A model generated the notes under the pieces. It saw only the letters and a list, made by a program, of their open reading frames with translations, searched no databases and was not told where the DNA came from. Shown piece by piece: positions 34,210 to 43,294 of a DNA stretch of 64,000 bases; position 1 is the stretch's first letter; the number at the start of each line of letters is the position of its first letter. A program made the translations under genes and the position numbers. Origin of the DNA: Nostoc sp. FACHB-892 (GTDB lineage Bacteria > Cyanobacteriota > Cyanobacteriia > Cyanobacteriales > Nostocaceae). The stretch spans positions 114,555 through 178,554 of the forward strand of contig NZ_JACJTR010000015.1 of NCBI RefSeq assembly GCF_014698795.1. Direction: 5' to 3'.

Positions 34210-35496
34210 TTGAGCGATGAAAACCTCTTTGACCAGGAGGATTATCTACAGGCACGGGTTGATCGGTATATCTGGCAAAAAAGTACAGATGCAAGTATTT
34301 CGCGCCAGCGCTTTCTGCAAATACTAGCCACTATGGTTGGTGCAACAGCTATCGGAGGGTTAGCCAAACCTGCGCCTGCTTACAGTCAAGCAGCTATTAA
34401 AACTAAAGGCAGTAAAATACTCAAGCCATTACCACCAGGGTATATCTCTCATAGCAAAGGCACATTAGAGATGAACTGGGAAGCAATGTATGGGCGTGGT
34501 TATTTAGTACCAAACGATTGGTTCTATGTTCATAACCGCAGTACACCTCCGCCATTTGACCCTTCTACATGGCGTTTGCAAATTCATGGAACCGGCGTTT
34601 CTGCCCCCTGTAAGTTCACTTACGATGAAATAATTGCTATGCCGTCCATCTCGGTCACTTGTGCCATAGAGTGTGCTGCTAATGGTCGGCGCTTCTTTGA
34701 AGAGGCTTACAACACACCACTCTCTGGAACACGGTGGAGACTTGGAGCTATTGGTGTGGCTGAGTGGACTGGTGTACCACTGAGCATATTATTAGAGCGA
34801 GCTAAATTAAAGTCCACAGCAAAAGATGTACTTGTTGAGGGTGCAGATGTGGATTCGCTGGACTCTAAGGGGACGAATAAATCCAAGTTCAACAATGTAG
34901 TTCCGATTGCAAAAGCGTTAGCAGATAACTCGCTCCTTGTCTATGCAATGAACGGAGAACCATTACCTCCAGATCATGGTCAGCCGTGCCGTGCCTTATT
35001 TCCTGGTTGGGGAGGAAACGCTAACGTTAAATGGATTGAGCGGATTGAGGTTTCTGAAACACCGATATATACCCAGTGGGTGACGGAGCAGATGGTGCTG
35101 ATTGGTGCAGACTACCCAGCGATCGCACCGTATAAGGGTAAGCTGATTACCTATCAAAATGTTAAAAGCGCTTTTGAGTTGGCTTGGCCCGCTACGCTTT
35201 CGGCTCGAACTCACTTACTGCGTGGGCGTTCTTGGTCTGGGAAAGGAAAGATTGTCCGTGTAGAAGTCAGCCTAGATGGGGGCAAAACTTGGCAATTTGC
35301 ACGACTACGAGAACCAAATTTTCCATTTGCATGGGTACGGTGGGACATCGAATGGAACCCAGTTCCGGGGGAATATTTTCTCCAGGCTCGTGCTACTGAC
35401 AATTTAGGTAATACACAACCGAGTACAGTTCCGTGGAATGATTTTGGATTGCTCTACGGAGGTGTTGTTAGCTATCCGGTGACGGTAAAGGGGTGA
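34210..35496 (+). CDS. Sulfite-oxidase family molybdopterin oxidoreductase
   Basis: The product has 428 residues from a TTG start with a strong AAGGAGGT upstream. Residues 30-60 look like an export signal (SRQRFLQILATMVGATAIGG), an imperfect Tat motif with RQ in place of RR. The oxidoreductase molybdopterin domain follows, with the Mo-ligand Cys probably C155 in CAIECAANGRRFF, LRVLFPGWGG-like HGQPCRALFPGWGG and NVKWIERIEV. The C-terminal Mo-co dimerisation domain covers residues about 310-425 (VRVEVSLDGGKTWQFA). No heme domain is fused. Likely periplasmic sulfite oxidation; acts with the flanking genes. Confidence 0.85.
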   Translation: MSDENLFDQEDYLQARVDRYIWQKSTDASISRQRFLQILATMVGATAIGGLAKPAPAYSQAAIKTKGSKILKPLPPGYISHSKGTLEMNWEAMYGRGYLVPNDWFYVHNRSTPPPFDPSTWRLQIHGTGVSAPCKFTYDEIIAMPSISVTCAIECAANGRRFFEEAYNTPLSGTRWRLGAIGVAEWTGVPLSILLERAKLKSTAKDVLVEGADVDSLDSKGTNKSKFNNVVPIAKALADNSLLVYAMNGEPLPPDHGQPCRALFPGWGGNANVKWIERIEVSETPIYTQWVTEQMVLIGADYPAIAPYKGKLITYQNVKSAFELAWPATLSARTHLLRGRSWSGKGKIVRVEVSLDGGKTWQFARLREPNFPFAWVRWDIEWNPVPGEYFLQARATDNLGNTQPSTVPWNDFGLLYGGVVSYPVTVKG

Positions 35497-35560
35497 GGGA
35501 GTTAGGAGTTAGAAGTTAGGAGTTAGGAGTTTGGAATCAAGTGATTAATGCCCAATGCCT
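35497..35560. repeat. GTTAGGA repeat tract
   Basis: GTTAGGAGTTAGAAGTTAGG units lie between the molybdoenzyme and exporter genes. Confidence 0.85.
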
Positions 35561-35612
35561 AATGCCCCATGCCCACTCAACACTATCAGTTCTCTAGAAA
35601 AAGACCTATTAT

Positions 35613-36395
35613 ATGATTGATTTTAGTTGGTTGATTTTAGTAACTGGGGGTTTAATATCTGGAGTTATAGCTGGACTTTTAGGAATAGGTGGCGGTATTA
35701 TCACAATTCCTCTTTTAGTCACACTAGGTTATACTCCCGTTCAGGCGATCGCTACTAGTAGCCTTGCAATTGTGATTACTTCAATTTCTGGAAGTTTGCA
35801 GAATTGGCGAATGGGCTACTTTGACTTTAAACGAGTAATTTATTTAGGAATTCCAGCTTTTTTAACTACTGGAATAGGTGTATATTTCGCTAATAAAATT
35901 CCATCTTACATAATACTATTTACATTTGGTATCATACTGCTTGCTAATATCTATTTGATTGAACTTCGTAAGCAACTGGTGTTTAAAGAAAAACAGAATA
36001 CAGCCCCAGTATTTAACTCCTTAGTTTCTAAAATTGGTACTGGAGGAGCAGCAGGAATTTTAGCAGGTTTATTTGGCTTAGGTGGCGGTACTATAATGGT
36101 TCCACTGCAAATTTTGCTACTAGGGGAAGAAATTAAAGTAGCAATTCAGACTAGCTTAGGTGTGATTGTCATCACTGGTTTAGCTGCCTGCACAGGACAC
36201 ACTTTAGAAGGAAATATTCTATTTATTCAAGGTATAGTTTTGGGATGTGGCGGTCTTTTAGGCGTTAAAATGAGTACTCGCACATTGCCAAAACTACCAG
36301 ATTATACTGTGAGTTTAGTACTTCGTATCTTCTTAGGAATACTATCAATTTATATTTTTTGGGAAGCTTGGATAAATTATCAAGTGATACTTTAA
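35613..36395 (+). CDS. TauE/SafE family sulfite exporter
   Basis: The 260-residue membrane protein has about eight helices and the two internal repeats of TauE/SafE, each with a glycine motif: SGVIAGLLGIGGGIITIPLL and AGILAGLFGLGGGTIMVPL. Family members export sulfite, sulfoacetate or similar organic sulfur anions across the cytoplasmic membrane. It is third in the sulfur module on the same strand, 116 bp after the molybdoenzyme gene, and is followed by a good hairpin. The adjoining genes make sulfite the best guess for the substrate. Confidence 0.87.
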   Translation: MIDFSWLILVTGGLISGVIAGLLGIGGGIITIPLLVTLGYTPVQAIATSSLAIVITSISGSLQNWRMGYFDFKRVIYLGIPAFLTTGIGVYFANKIPSYIILFTFGIILLANIYLIELRKQLVFKEKQNTAPVFNSLVSKIGTGGAAGILAGLFGLGGGTIMVPLQILLLGEEIKVAIQTSLGVIVITGLAACTGHTLEGNILFIQGIVLGCGGLLGVKMSTRTLPKLPDYTVSLVLRIFLGILSIYIFWEAWINYQVIL

Positions 36396-36436
36396 AAATC
36401 TTCGATAAAGGATAATTTGTCACCTTGTTACCATCA

Positions 36437-36469
36437 AGATTCCCGACTTCCTTAATAAGTCGGGAATCT
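36437..36469 (+). terminator. Hairpin ending the sulfur module
   Basis: AGATTCCCGACTT and AAGTCGGGAATCT form a perfect 13-bp stem around CCTTAAT, 41 bp after the TauE/SafE stop, with a T-rich AAGATTTTTC following. Confidence 0.75.
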
Positions 36470-36617
36470 AAGATTTTTCAACGAAGAGGTGTTTCTTGAA
36501 GGGAGCATAATGCTTGGAAAAATTATTATTTTCTTCTGCCATGAAATTAAAGAGGGAACATGGGTTTGAATCCCCATATAAATTATTCCCCCTGCTCCCT
36601 GCTCCCTTGCCTCTATT

Positions 36618-38117
36618 TCAAGGTAGCCAGCGAGGACGAAATCCGGCTAAGGGGAGTTGTTCTGGTCTAATTTCAACGGTTGCAGCATCGGCAATGGGTA
36701 ACAGAGGCATTAACCACAAGCTACTGGTTGCGATCGCATCTCCATCATCAGTTTTCAAAGTGTTTGGTGGTAATGATGCTGTTATGTTTGTCTGCGGTAC
36801 TACTTGGTCAAATAACAAGCCTAAACCGTCAGCAGATAAACTCATTTGCACATTCCGTTGAGCGGGAGGTAATACTAACAATGGTTTCTGTTGCCCGGTT
36901 TTTAGATCAATTGCCACCACATAAGGCTGTTCTATGTATTGTTCCTTAGATACTAGCTGTGTCAGTAAGCAATAGATAGTGGGTGAGGCAATATCAAATT
37001 GGCAGCTGAGAATTGAGCCTGTAGTTTTTAATAGTTGTTTCTGCACACCTTGGTTTGTTACTAAAAACAAATCTCGCGTGTAATCTGTATTAAACTTTAC
37101 CATCGCTGCTTGAGAGCCATCTTTAGAGAAAGCCTGTACCAAACCAAACTGCGGAAGAAAATCTAGGGGTTTACTGGCATCACCTTGCAGTGGTAGGATG
37201 GCTGCTCCCTGTCCTTGGGCAACTGCTACGGCTTGACTATCTGGTGTGATGATAAAGTCTCCCCCAGGTTGGCTTTCCAGACGTTTAGGGGTGGGTTTTT
37301 CTGCTGAACCGTTGCTGGTTGCTGGCATAAACCACAGCCCAAAGTCACCGGGATTAGTTTTATTGCCTCGCTGGATGACAATAGTTTGCCCATCAGGCGA
37401 TAAGTCAAATTTCAGGTTTTGATAATCTTTACTATCTAAAACCAAGTCAACTCTGCCTGCTGGTTCTACTTCTTGTTCAGATTTACCAGGAACGCCTGTT
37501 GTCACTGTGTATAGTTGGGCTGAAAGTAAGTCTTGGTTGTTAGCAGCGCGAGCAGAAAATAAAATTTTCTCCCCATCAGGAAAGGACTCAAAGTCCATTA
37601 CTATCAAGTCTTTAGGGGTAAGTAGTCTTTTTTGCTCTTCGGTTAAGTTGTAAAGAACTAATCGTCCCTGTTCTTCTTTATCGGTTCCTATGTAAAGAAT
37701 AATGCGATCGCGTGTGCGGAAGCTACCAACAAAGGGCTGTATTACCCGATTTTTGCCTTCTTGTTCCGCAAACTGATCTTTAGCTCCCTCTAACTGCACT
37801 TTATAATTCGTGCCATAGGGTGCTGGTGTCACCAGTGTATAAACCATCCGCCGCCCTGCCCAACTGAATTTACCTGCTAGGGGTGGCTCAATTTTTAAGT
37901 TCTCCTCTACGCTTTTTATTTCCATTGGGCGGCTGAAAGTGAGGGTGAAGGAGGTATCTTCTGCCCCAATTTGTTGATTTTGCCAGGTAAAGTCCCGGAC
38001 ACGGGCAGTGATTACATCACCTTGCATTATGATTAACCCAATCAGCACACTCAGCAGTAACATCAGTGCGATCGCTATCCGATCCAGGGGTTGGATAAAT
38101 GCTTTAGATTTAGTCAT
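36618..38117 (-). CDS. Membrane-anchored Ig-like/propeller protein, hypothetical
   Basis: The 499 residues have an N-terminal membrane anchor (IALMLLLSVLIGLIIMQGD). Residues 40-130 look like a bacterial Ig-like domain of SbsA type (FTLTFSRPMEIKSVEENLKI, GTNYKVQLEG). The remainder shows TolB/WD-like beta-propeller strands with repeated SPDG-type turns (FDLSPDGQTIVIQ, ITPDSQAVAV, SLSADGLGLLFD). It probably faces the periplasm. No family name is certain. It lies between the sulfur module and the permease pair on the opposite strand. Confidence 0.65.
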   Translation of the reverse strand: MTKSKAFIQPLDRIAIALMLLLSVLIGLIIMQGDVITARVRDFTWQNQQIGAEDTSFTLTFSRPMEIKSVEENLKIEPPLAGKFSWAGRRMVYTLVTPAPYGTNYKVQLEGAKDQFAEQEGKNRVIQPFVGSFRTRDRIILYIGTDKEEQGRLVLYNLTEEQKRLLTPKDLIVMDFESFPDGEKILFSARAANNQDLLSAQLYTVTTGVPGKSEQEVEPAGRVDLVLDSKDYQNLKFDLSPDGQTIVIQRGNKTNPGDFGLWFMPATSNGSAEKPTPKRLESQPGGDFIITPDSQAVAVAQGQGAAILPLQGDASKPLDFLPQFGLVQAFSKDGSQAAMVKFNTDYTRDLFLVTNQGVQKQLLKTTGSILSCQFDIASPTIYCLLTQLVSKEQYIEQPYVVAIDLKTGQQKPLLVLPPAQRNVQMSLSADGLGLLFDQVVPQTNITASLPPNTLKTDDGDAIATSSLWLMPLLPIADAATVEIRPEQLPLAGFRPRWLP

Positions 38118-38125
38118 TTGTCATT

Positions 38126-38218
38126 GAGCATTGGGCATTGGGCATTGGGCATTGGGCATTGGGCATGGGGCATTGGTTGTTAGTCATCTACAAATGACAA
38201 ATGACTAATGACTAATAA
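38126..38218. repeat. GCATTGG units and AATGACA/TAATGAC tract
   Basis: Several GCATTGG heptamers (one altered) are followed by ACAAATGACAAATGACTAATG-type units between two minus-strand genes. Confidence 0.9.
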
Positions 38219-38985
38219 CTATATGGATTCTCCGGTTGAGGAATCTTTTTTAGAGAGGTAGCGGCAATAGTAAGTTGGCGTTTATCTGCCAAATTTTCTG
38301 TCACCATTTGCCCTTCGACCTCCAGCCAGGTATCAGGGGAGTAACGCTCTTGATTTTCTTGTAGTTTGACGGGTAATCCCACAGGGTAAGCATCTGCTGC
38401 ACAACAAGTTAAGACAAATCGGGCTAAAAATAAATATTCTTTTCCTATATCTGGCGGGTGGATCACAAATCCCTGCACCTTGACTTTTTGTCCTGTATAT
38501 GCATCTGGCTCTGGATAGACATTGACAGTGCGTACCCAGTCTACAAGTGATCGCTCTTCTGGACGAACAGTTACCCGAAAGGCTTGGGGTTTGACACGTG
38601 TGCTTCCCAATAAATCAGCCGTCACACCCCTTTGGAGTGCTTTGTCACTAGCAAAAACTTGCGGTGTAATGATAAAACCTAGAATTGCTGTAGTCAACAA
38701 CAAAGCACTGCCCCAACCAGGGGGAAATAAACTAATATGCTGCATATTTGGCGTAACATCACGGCGACGCCGTTGCCAAAGTTCCTGCATCTTAAATAAA
38801 CCAATAATGATGAAGCCGATACCAGCCACAATCACCAACCCAAAGAAATTTGGGTGAATCAATAGGTTCAGCTTGTTAGTTTGCCAATATCTCAACATCA
38901 AAACACCCCAAGCTGTAATTGCTAAGGCATCCAGCCAAGGGAATAAAAGATTTAGGATTTTAGATTTGGGATTTTTGTTAGCCAT
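38212..38985 (-). CDS. TIGR03943 family membrane protein (permease partner)
   Basis: The 257 residues have three to four N-terminal helices (LDALAITAWGVLMLRYW, FFGLVIVAGIGFIIIGLF, SALLLTTAILGFIITPQVFA) and a C-terminal soluble domain of about 130 residues with VKVQGFVIHPPDI and VLTCCAADAYPVGLPV. This fits TIGR03943 (B. subtilis YcgQ-like), regularly encoded next to a UPF0718 permease (YcgR-like), as here: the permease is 71 bp upstream on the same strand. The pair is thought to form one transporter; in some bacteria it is under zinc control. Substrate unknown. Confidence 0.85.
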   Translation of the reverse strand: MANKNPKSKILNLLFPWLDALAITAWGVLMLRYWQTNKLNLLIHPNFFGLVIVAGIGFIIIGLFKMQELWQRRRRDVTPNMQHISLFPPGWGSALLLTTAILGFIITPQVFASDKALQRGVTADLLGSTRVKPQAFRVTVRPEERSLVDWVRTVNVYPEPDAYTGQKVKVQGFVIHPPDIGKEYLFLARFVLTCCAADAYPVGLPVKLQENQERYSPDTWLEVEGQMVTENLADKRQLTIAATSLKKIPQPENPYSY

Positions 38986-38986
38986 T

Positions 38987-39050
38987 AATCATTAGTCATT
39001 GGTCATTAGTCATTAGTCATTAGTCATTAACAAAGGACAAATGACAAATA
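38987..39050. repeat. AGTCATT repeat tract
   Basis: Six or more AGTCATT/GGTCATT units between the permease and TIGR03943 genes, followed by ACAAAGGACAAATGACAAAT. Confidence 0.9.
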
Positions 39051-39055
39051 ATTTC

Positions 39056-40126
39056 TTAAAAAACGTACAAGTTCAAGAAAAGGGTGAACAAAAATGTTAA
39101 TTGTCCTGCTAAAGCAAATAAGTAAAAAATAGTTTTGGGTTTAAAAATAGATAACATCAAACCAACACTTTTGATGTCAATCATTGGCCCAAACACTAAA
39201 AATGCCAGCAATGAACCACTGCTAAAGGTTGAGGCGAAAGATAAGGCAAAGAAAGAATCGACTGTAGAACAAATTGACACCACTACTGCTAATATCAGCA
39301 TGACCACAATTGAACTAATGGGACCAGCTCCCAAACTGAGAATTAATTCGCGGGGAGCTAGGACTTGAATAGCAGCAGCGATCGCACTTCCTAAAATCAT
39401 CACCCCGCCTAATTCTCGCAATTCTTGGATGCTATTATCCACCACTAAGCGCAGTTTATCTGTAAGCGGTTTATTCGGATTAGACACTGCGGTAGTAGCC
39501 TGTACCAAATTAGGATCTATCCGCAAAGGTATACCTGCTTTTCCTCCTAAGATATAAGTCCCGGATTGTAACAGATTCGGTACTGTTGCTTCCTGTTGTA
39601 CTTGGTAACGCTTACCACGGCGTTTGGTTTCAGGTTGTGCGGGTGGATTAAACTTCATATACCGAGCGATCGCAGGTTGGACTATGGGATTTAAGTCCTT
39701 TTGAAAACTGAAAACAAAACCGATAATTGTGGCAATTGCTAGAGAAAATACGACTCGTAAAACCACTATTTCTGGCTGATCTCGAAATGCTGTCCAAGTT
39801 GACCAAATTACAATTGGGTTAATTGTTGGTGCTGCTAACAAAAAACCAATTGCGACTGGTGTGGGTACTCCCTGCATTAGGAACCGCCGCGCTACCGGTA
39901 CATTCCCGCACTCACACACTGGAAATAAAAAGCCGATCATGCTGCCAACTAAAGCACCCAGCAGCGGATTTTTGGGCATTTTTTCTACTAATTTGCGCTC
40001 ATCAACAAAAAACAGCAGCAAACTGGAGAATAAAACCCCAAGAAGCAAAAAAGGCATCGCCTCGACTAGCAGACTTAGAAATATTGTAAAACCATTGTTC
40101 AGTTGATTCATGGGCGTCGCAGTCAA
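39056..40126 (-). CDS. UPF0718 family permease
   Basis: The 356 residues have about eight membrane helices with the family signatures FPVCECGNVPVARRFLMQGVPTP (in two parts), GFLLAAPTINPIVI and FALSFASTFSSGSLLAFLVFGPMID. UPF0718/DUF318 permeases are related to ArsP-type transporters. A hydrophilic loop lies near residues 160-200. With the TIGR03943 gene just downstream it forms a conserved two-gene transport unit. The cysteine pair in VCEC may matter for metal handling, but that is inference. Confidence 0.87.
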   Translation of the reverse strand: MTATPMNQLNNGFTIFLSLLVEAMPFLLLGVLFSSLLLFFVDERKLVEKMPKNPLLGALVGSMIGFLFPVCECGNVPVARRFLMQGVPTPVAIGFLLAAPTINPIVIWSTWTAFRDQPEIVVLRVVFSLAIATIIGFVFSFQKDLNPIVQPAIARYMKFNPPAQPETKRRGKRYQVQQEATVPNLLQSGTYILGGKAGIPLRIDPNLVQATTAVSNPNKPLTDKLRLVVDNSIQELRELGGVMILGSAIAAAIQVLAPRELILSLGAGPISSIVVMLILAVVVSICSTVDSFFALSFASTFSSGSLLAFLVFGPMIDIKSVGLMLSIFKPKTIFYLFALAGQLTFLFTLFLNLYVF

Positions 40127-40810
40127 AAGCGGTTTTTAGTTTTAGGGTTCTGCCTAGTCATTCTATCGAAATGGGGATCAAAAGCAGTTCGGGAAAATTA
40201 AACATTATTTAAGTAACAAGTTGTCTTCCGTTTCAAGTAGCGTTTAAGCCCTATAAACCTTTGCTTCAGCCAAGATAGTGATATTTACCTGAGTGCATTT
40301 ACTGACATGACCATTTCTAAGATTGTCTAAATTCAGAAATTGTTCCGACTAGAGGGCAAGTAGCTGCATAGATGATTTAGAATAATCTATGTTTATACTT
40401 ACAGTAATTTGCTCGATAAGATATTAACTCGGCTGTATTTTCATCAAGGATTCACAGTTCTTCAACAATTGGGGTAGGCGCACCCTATCTTAGACATCGC
40501 TCTTGGTTGCTAGCAGCATTGATTTTAGCTAGTTTTGGCAAAATTTTATCTAAGCTCTGGTTGATTTTCTACTATAAAAACTCTAAAAATGCAAGATTAA
40601 AGTTTAGCAAAGACGATAAATGATTGGGGGAATTTTTGGCGTTAGCGATCGCCTGACTTTCTACATGACGTGAAAAGTCGAGCGATAACGAGTTACTAAA
40701 CCTTGGAAGGAGCGTCAAAATCCCAGACAAGTATATCCCCGATTTCTTTAAGAAATCAGGGATATAGTCTACTAGTTCAGGATTATTTTGTCCGATCGCT
40801 GTTAATGCTG
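40127..40810. other. Intergenic region with dispersed repeat and hairpin
   Basis: About 680 bp. 40473-40500 has a GTAGGCGCACCCTATCTTAG-type dispersed repeat. The hairpin near 40731-40765 is listed separately. No gene is supported. Confidence 0.55.
40731..40765 (-). terminator. Hairpin after the WD40 gene
   Basis: TATATCCCCGATTTC and GAAATCAGGGATATA form a 15-bp stem with one mismatch around TTTAA, about 45 bp after the stop of the minus-strand WD40 gene. Confidence 0.6.
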
Positions 40811-41875
40811 TTAATTAGGTTTTGATGGAGTTCCCCAAATCTTGATTTGTTTATCAAATCCACCACTGGCAAGAATTTGACCATTTGGACTAAAAGCGAT
40901 CGCACTTACCCAATCTGTATGTCCACTCAGTGTATTTATTAACTCACCTGTAGTTAAATTCCACAATCTAATGCCATCTCTACCGGCACTAGCAAGGGTT
41001 TGTCCATCGGGGTTCATGGCGATCGCATTTACCCAGTTATTATGTCCTGTAAGGGTGCGGACTAATTCTCCAGTATTAATATTCCACAGCTTGACTGTGC
41101 GATCGCGGCTTGCACTAACTAATGTTTGTCCATCTGGTGTAAAGATGACAGCGCTAACACCATTAGAATGAGCTGCCAATTCACTAATTAATTTACCAGT
41201 ACTCAAACTCCACAGCTTGATTACACCCTTATTATCACCGCTAGCCAATGTCTGACCATCAGGACTAATGGCTAGGGTATAAATCAAGTTATCAAAACGT
41301 ACTAGAGTCCCTAGAGGACGTTGCTGTAGCAAATCCCATATCCGAATTCCATCCAAAGCTCCACTGATGAGAACTTTGCTATCAGGAGACACTGCCAAAG
41401 ATAATACGTTGCTGGTATGTCCTACAAAAGAGCGGGTAAATTTAAAATTTTTCAGGCTCCAGAGGTTAATCGTGTTGTCAGTACTACAGCTAGCGAGGGT
41501 TTGACCATCTGGCGAAATCACTAAAGATTCTACGGCTGTTTTGTGTGCTTTGTTAATATCCGCCAACTTTTTGCCGTTTGCTGGATTCCACAGGCGAATT
41601 ACACCCTCGTTTTCTGCACCTCCACTCACAAGCATTCTGCTATCTGGACTGAAAGCGAGAGATTTAACAGTTCCTTTATGTCCTTTGAGTGTGTAAAGTA
41701 GTTGGGCATTAGCAAAGCTGCTGTTAGTTTGATTTGGTGTTACTTCAATAGCAGCATGAGCTTCATGAATATAAAACCCTTCCCAGGTAATCACTGGAAG
41801 GGCAATAGCTGCCATAAATGCCAGGATAATATCCGGGCGCAGAAAATTACCCCCACCTCTTCCCTGACTACTCAC
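40811..41875 (-). CDS. WD40-repeat protein with N-terminal anchor
   Basis: The start is a GTG with GAGGAAAAAGA upstream. The 354 residues begin with a membrane anchor (IILAFMAAIALPVITWEGFYI) and continue with seven WD40 blades, each with a GH...SPDGQTLAS...IRLWN pattern (for example LVSASRDRTVKLWNINTGEL). Seven blades make one complete propeller. The protein is probably tethered at the outer face of the membrane and serves as a scaffold; partners are unknown. Confidence 0.88.
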   Translation of the reverse strand: MSSQGRGGGNFLRPDIILAFMAAIALPVITWEGFYIHEAHAAIEVTPNQTNSSFANAQLLYTLKGHKGTVKSLAFSPDSRMLVSGGAENEGVIRLWNPANGKKLADINKAHKTAVESLVISPDGQTLASCSTDNTINLWSLKNFKFTRSFVGHTSNVLSLAVSPDSKVLISGALDGIRIWDLLQQRPLGTLVRFDNLIYTLAISPDGQTLASGDNKGVIKLWSLSTGKLISELAAHSNGVSAVIFTPDGQTLVSASRDRTVKLWNINTGELVRTLTGHNNWVNAIAMNPDGQTLASAGRDGIRLWNLTTGELINTLSGHTDWVSAIAFSPNGQILASGGFDKQIKIWGTPSKPN

Positions 41876-41946
41876 TCTTTTTCCTCACTTTTATAGATAC
41901 GGTTACATCAATTTTGCAGAGTTATTACTTAACAACTCTGCACTTC

Positions 41947-42243
41947 CTAAAGAGGTGGTTTTTTCTTAGAAACGCTTAACATTGGTAAAGGCGCACTAGA
42001 AGAACGAGAAGGCAAATAATGTTGCACTATAGGCTCCTCTGGTAGAGGACGACGCTGCTGGAAACGCCACAACTTAAAAGCTAGCGCTATCCCTGTTGTT
42101 CCCAAACCAAAAGCGAACAACGACCAGCTATCATTCAAGCCGCCAATCAGGGCATCTATAGCGCCCATCGTCACCAATACACTAATGAGTGGCTCTTTTC
42201 GGTAGGTTGACTTCAAAAAACGAGGTAATACAGCATTCATCAC
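41947..42243 (-). CDS. Small membrane protein, hypothetical
   Basis: The 98 residues show two hydrophobic helices (ISVLVTMGAIDALIGGL and SLFAFGLGTTGIALAFKLW) and a basic, proline-rich tail (QRRPLPEEP, KKKPPL). The start wording MNAVLPRFLKSTYRKEPL looks genuine. No family is recognised. It follows the WD40 gene's upstream region, same strand. Confidence 0.6.
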   Translation of the reverse strand: MMNAVLPRFLKSTYRKEPLISVLVTMGAIDALIGGLNDSWSLFAFGLGTTGIALAFKLWRFQQRRPLPEEPIVQHYLPSRSSSAPLPMLSVSKKKPPL

Positions 42244-42707
42244 AGCTTGGTTGGTTCCAGTTCAGCTTTTGTGTATATTTACCAAGAATACCTCACCCGT
42301 AATTTGCCTATCTCATTTAAGGCAGATACTAATTATGATTTTCTTTAGTAGGGGAGGAAGTGGACTCATTAATCACCTTGTATATAGTAGTAGACTGTGG
42401 CGGAAGTTTGCCTACCTTTATCTATGGGATTTTGCTACTTGCCAAGTTTCGTTAATTGACATAAGGGCTGAATTTCCGCCGTACTGTACTAGTTGCAAGT
42501 CTATAATATTTCTATAACTAATAAATATTTCGATTCCTCTCTTGCTTACATTCTAGGGCAATAATTTACGAATAAGTCTAATTGAAAGTATCTAGGGCGA
42601 AGTGCTTCGCTATCAATTGTTAAAGTCGAAACCAACTGGTTGTTCCAGCTGGTTGAAACTCTTTTAATTACTAGCTTACAACTTCTACCTTATGCTTGTG
42701 GGTGGCA
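42244..42707. other. Intergenic stretch, nothing firm seen
   Basis: About 460 bp. A plus-strand frame at 42251-42517 lacks a ribosome site and has a composition unlike the neighbours. 42620-42665 has a CCAACTGG-TTGTT-CCAGCTGGTTG repeat-like stretch. Confidence 0.45.
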
Positions 42708-42878
42708 CTACTTCAGACCCAGCCATGATAGCACCCCTTGATTGGTGACGGATTCAATTACCAGCAGCAAAGCGAAGCCAATCATTGCAGCTCGACCATT
42801 CAAGCGTTCAGCATATTCGTTAAAGCCAAACTTAGGCTCCTCTAGTTTAGGTGTAATCGTTGGTTGTGTTTGTGTCAT
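42708..42878 (-). CDS. High-light-inducible protein (HLIP/SCP)
   Basis: From the ATG at 42878 the product has 56 residues: a Thr/Pro-rich start (TQTQPTITPKLEEPKFGF) and one membrane helix with the chlorophyll-binding motif NEYAERLNGRAAMIGFALLL (ExxNGRxAMxGF). HLIPs are one-helix relatives of light-harvesting proteins; they bind chlorophyll and carotenoid and protect photosystem assembly intermediates under high light. AAGG lies about 10 bases before the start. The longer frame to 42902 adds 8 residues across that site. Confidence 0.92.
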   Translation of the reverse strand: MTQTQPTITPKLEEPKFGFNEYAERLNGRAAMIGFALLLVIESVTNQGVLSWLGLK

Positions 42879-42902
42879 TTTTGTGAAACCTTTTTTCGGC
42901 AA

Positions 42903-43294
42903 ACGGGACTTGATATTAGACTTTGCAGCAATTGTCTAAGAAGGTGGGGAAAAACGCTAAAGGTTAAAGGAATTATTTGCCCTTAACTTTTACCCTAGAC
43001 TTGGTAGCTTATAAGCTGATTGCAGGCTTGAATAACAAGATGACTTGAAAAATTCAGCAAAAGCTTCCTAGTAGGAAGCTATACAATCGCTCTTTTAATA
43101 AATTGTTACTATTCTTTATATATTGTATAAATACTGGGGCAATAGTCAAGGGTAAGAGTTTGAGGCTACTCAGATTAAATTGAGAAACTTAGGACACAGA
43201 TTAACTATCTCTAATACAGCTATCTGTAATAGATCAGTAGCAAGCTTGAAATTCGCAGGCTACAGTTAAACAAAAAAATTATCAGAGGCGATAT
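42903..43294. other. Intergenic region between HLIP and ald
   Basis: About 390 bp. A short hairpin AGCTTCC-TAGTA-GGAAGCT lies near 43062-43080. It should hold the divergent promoters for HLIP and ald; no site is clear enough to name. Confidence 0.5.

Noticed and set aside
36540..36580. GGGTTTGAATCCC resembling a tRNA T-arm
   Set aside because: The T-loop lacks TTC, and no acceptor or anticodon stems fit on either strand.
36514..36861. Plus-strand frame of 115 codons
   Set aside because: Mostly antisense to the 3' end of the propeller gene at 36618-38117, and includes a CCTGCTCCCTGCTCCC repeat.
42251..42517. Plus-strand frame of 88 codons
   Set aside because: No ribosome site; composition and content do not look like protein.
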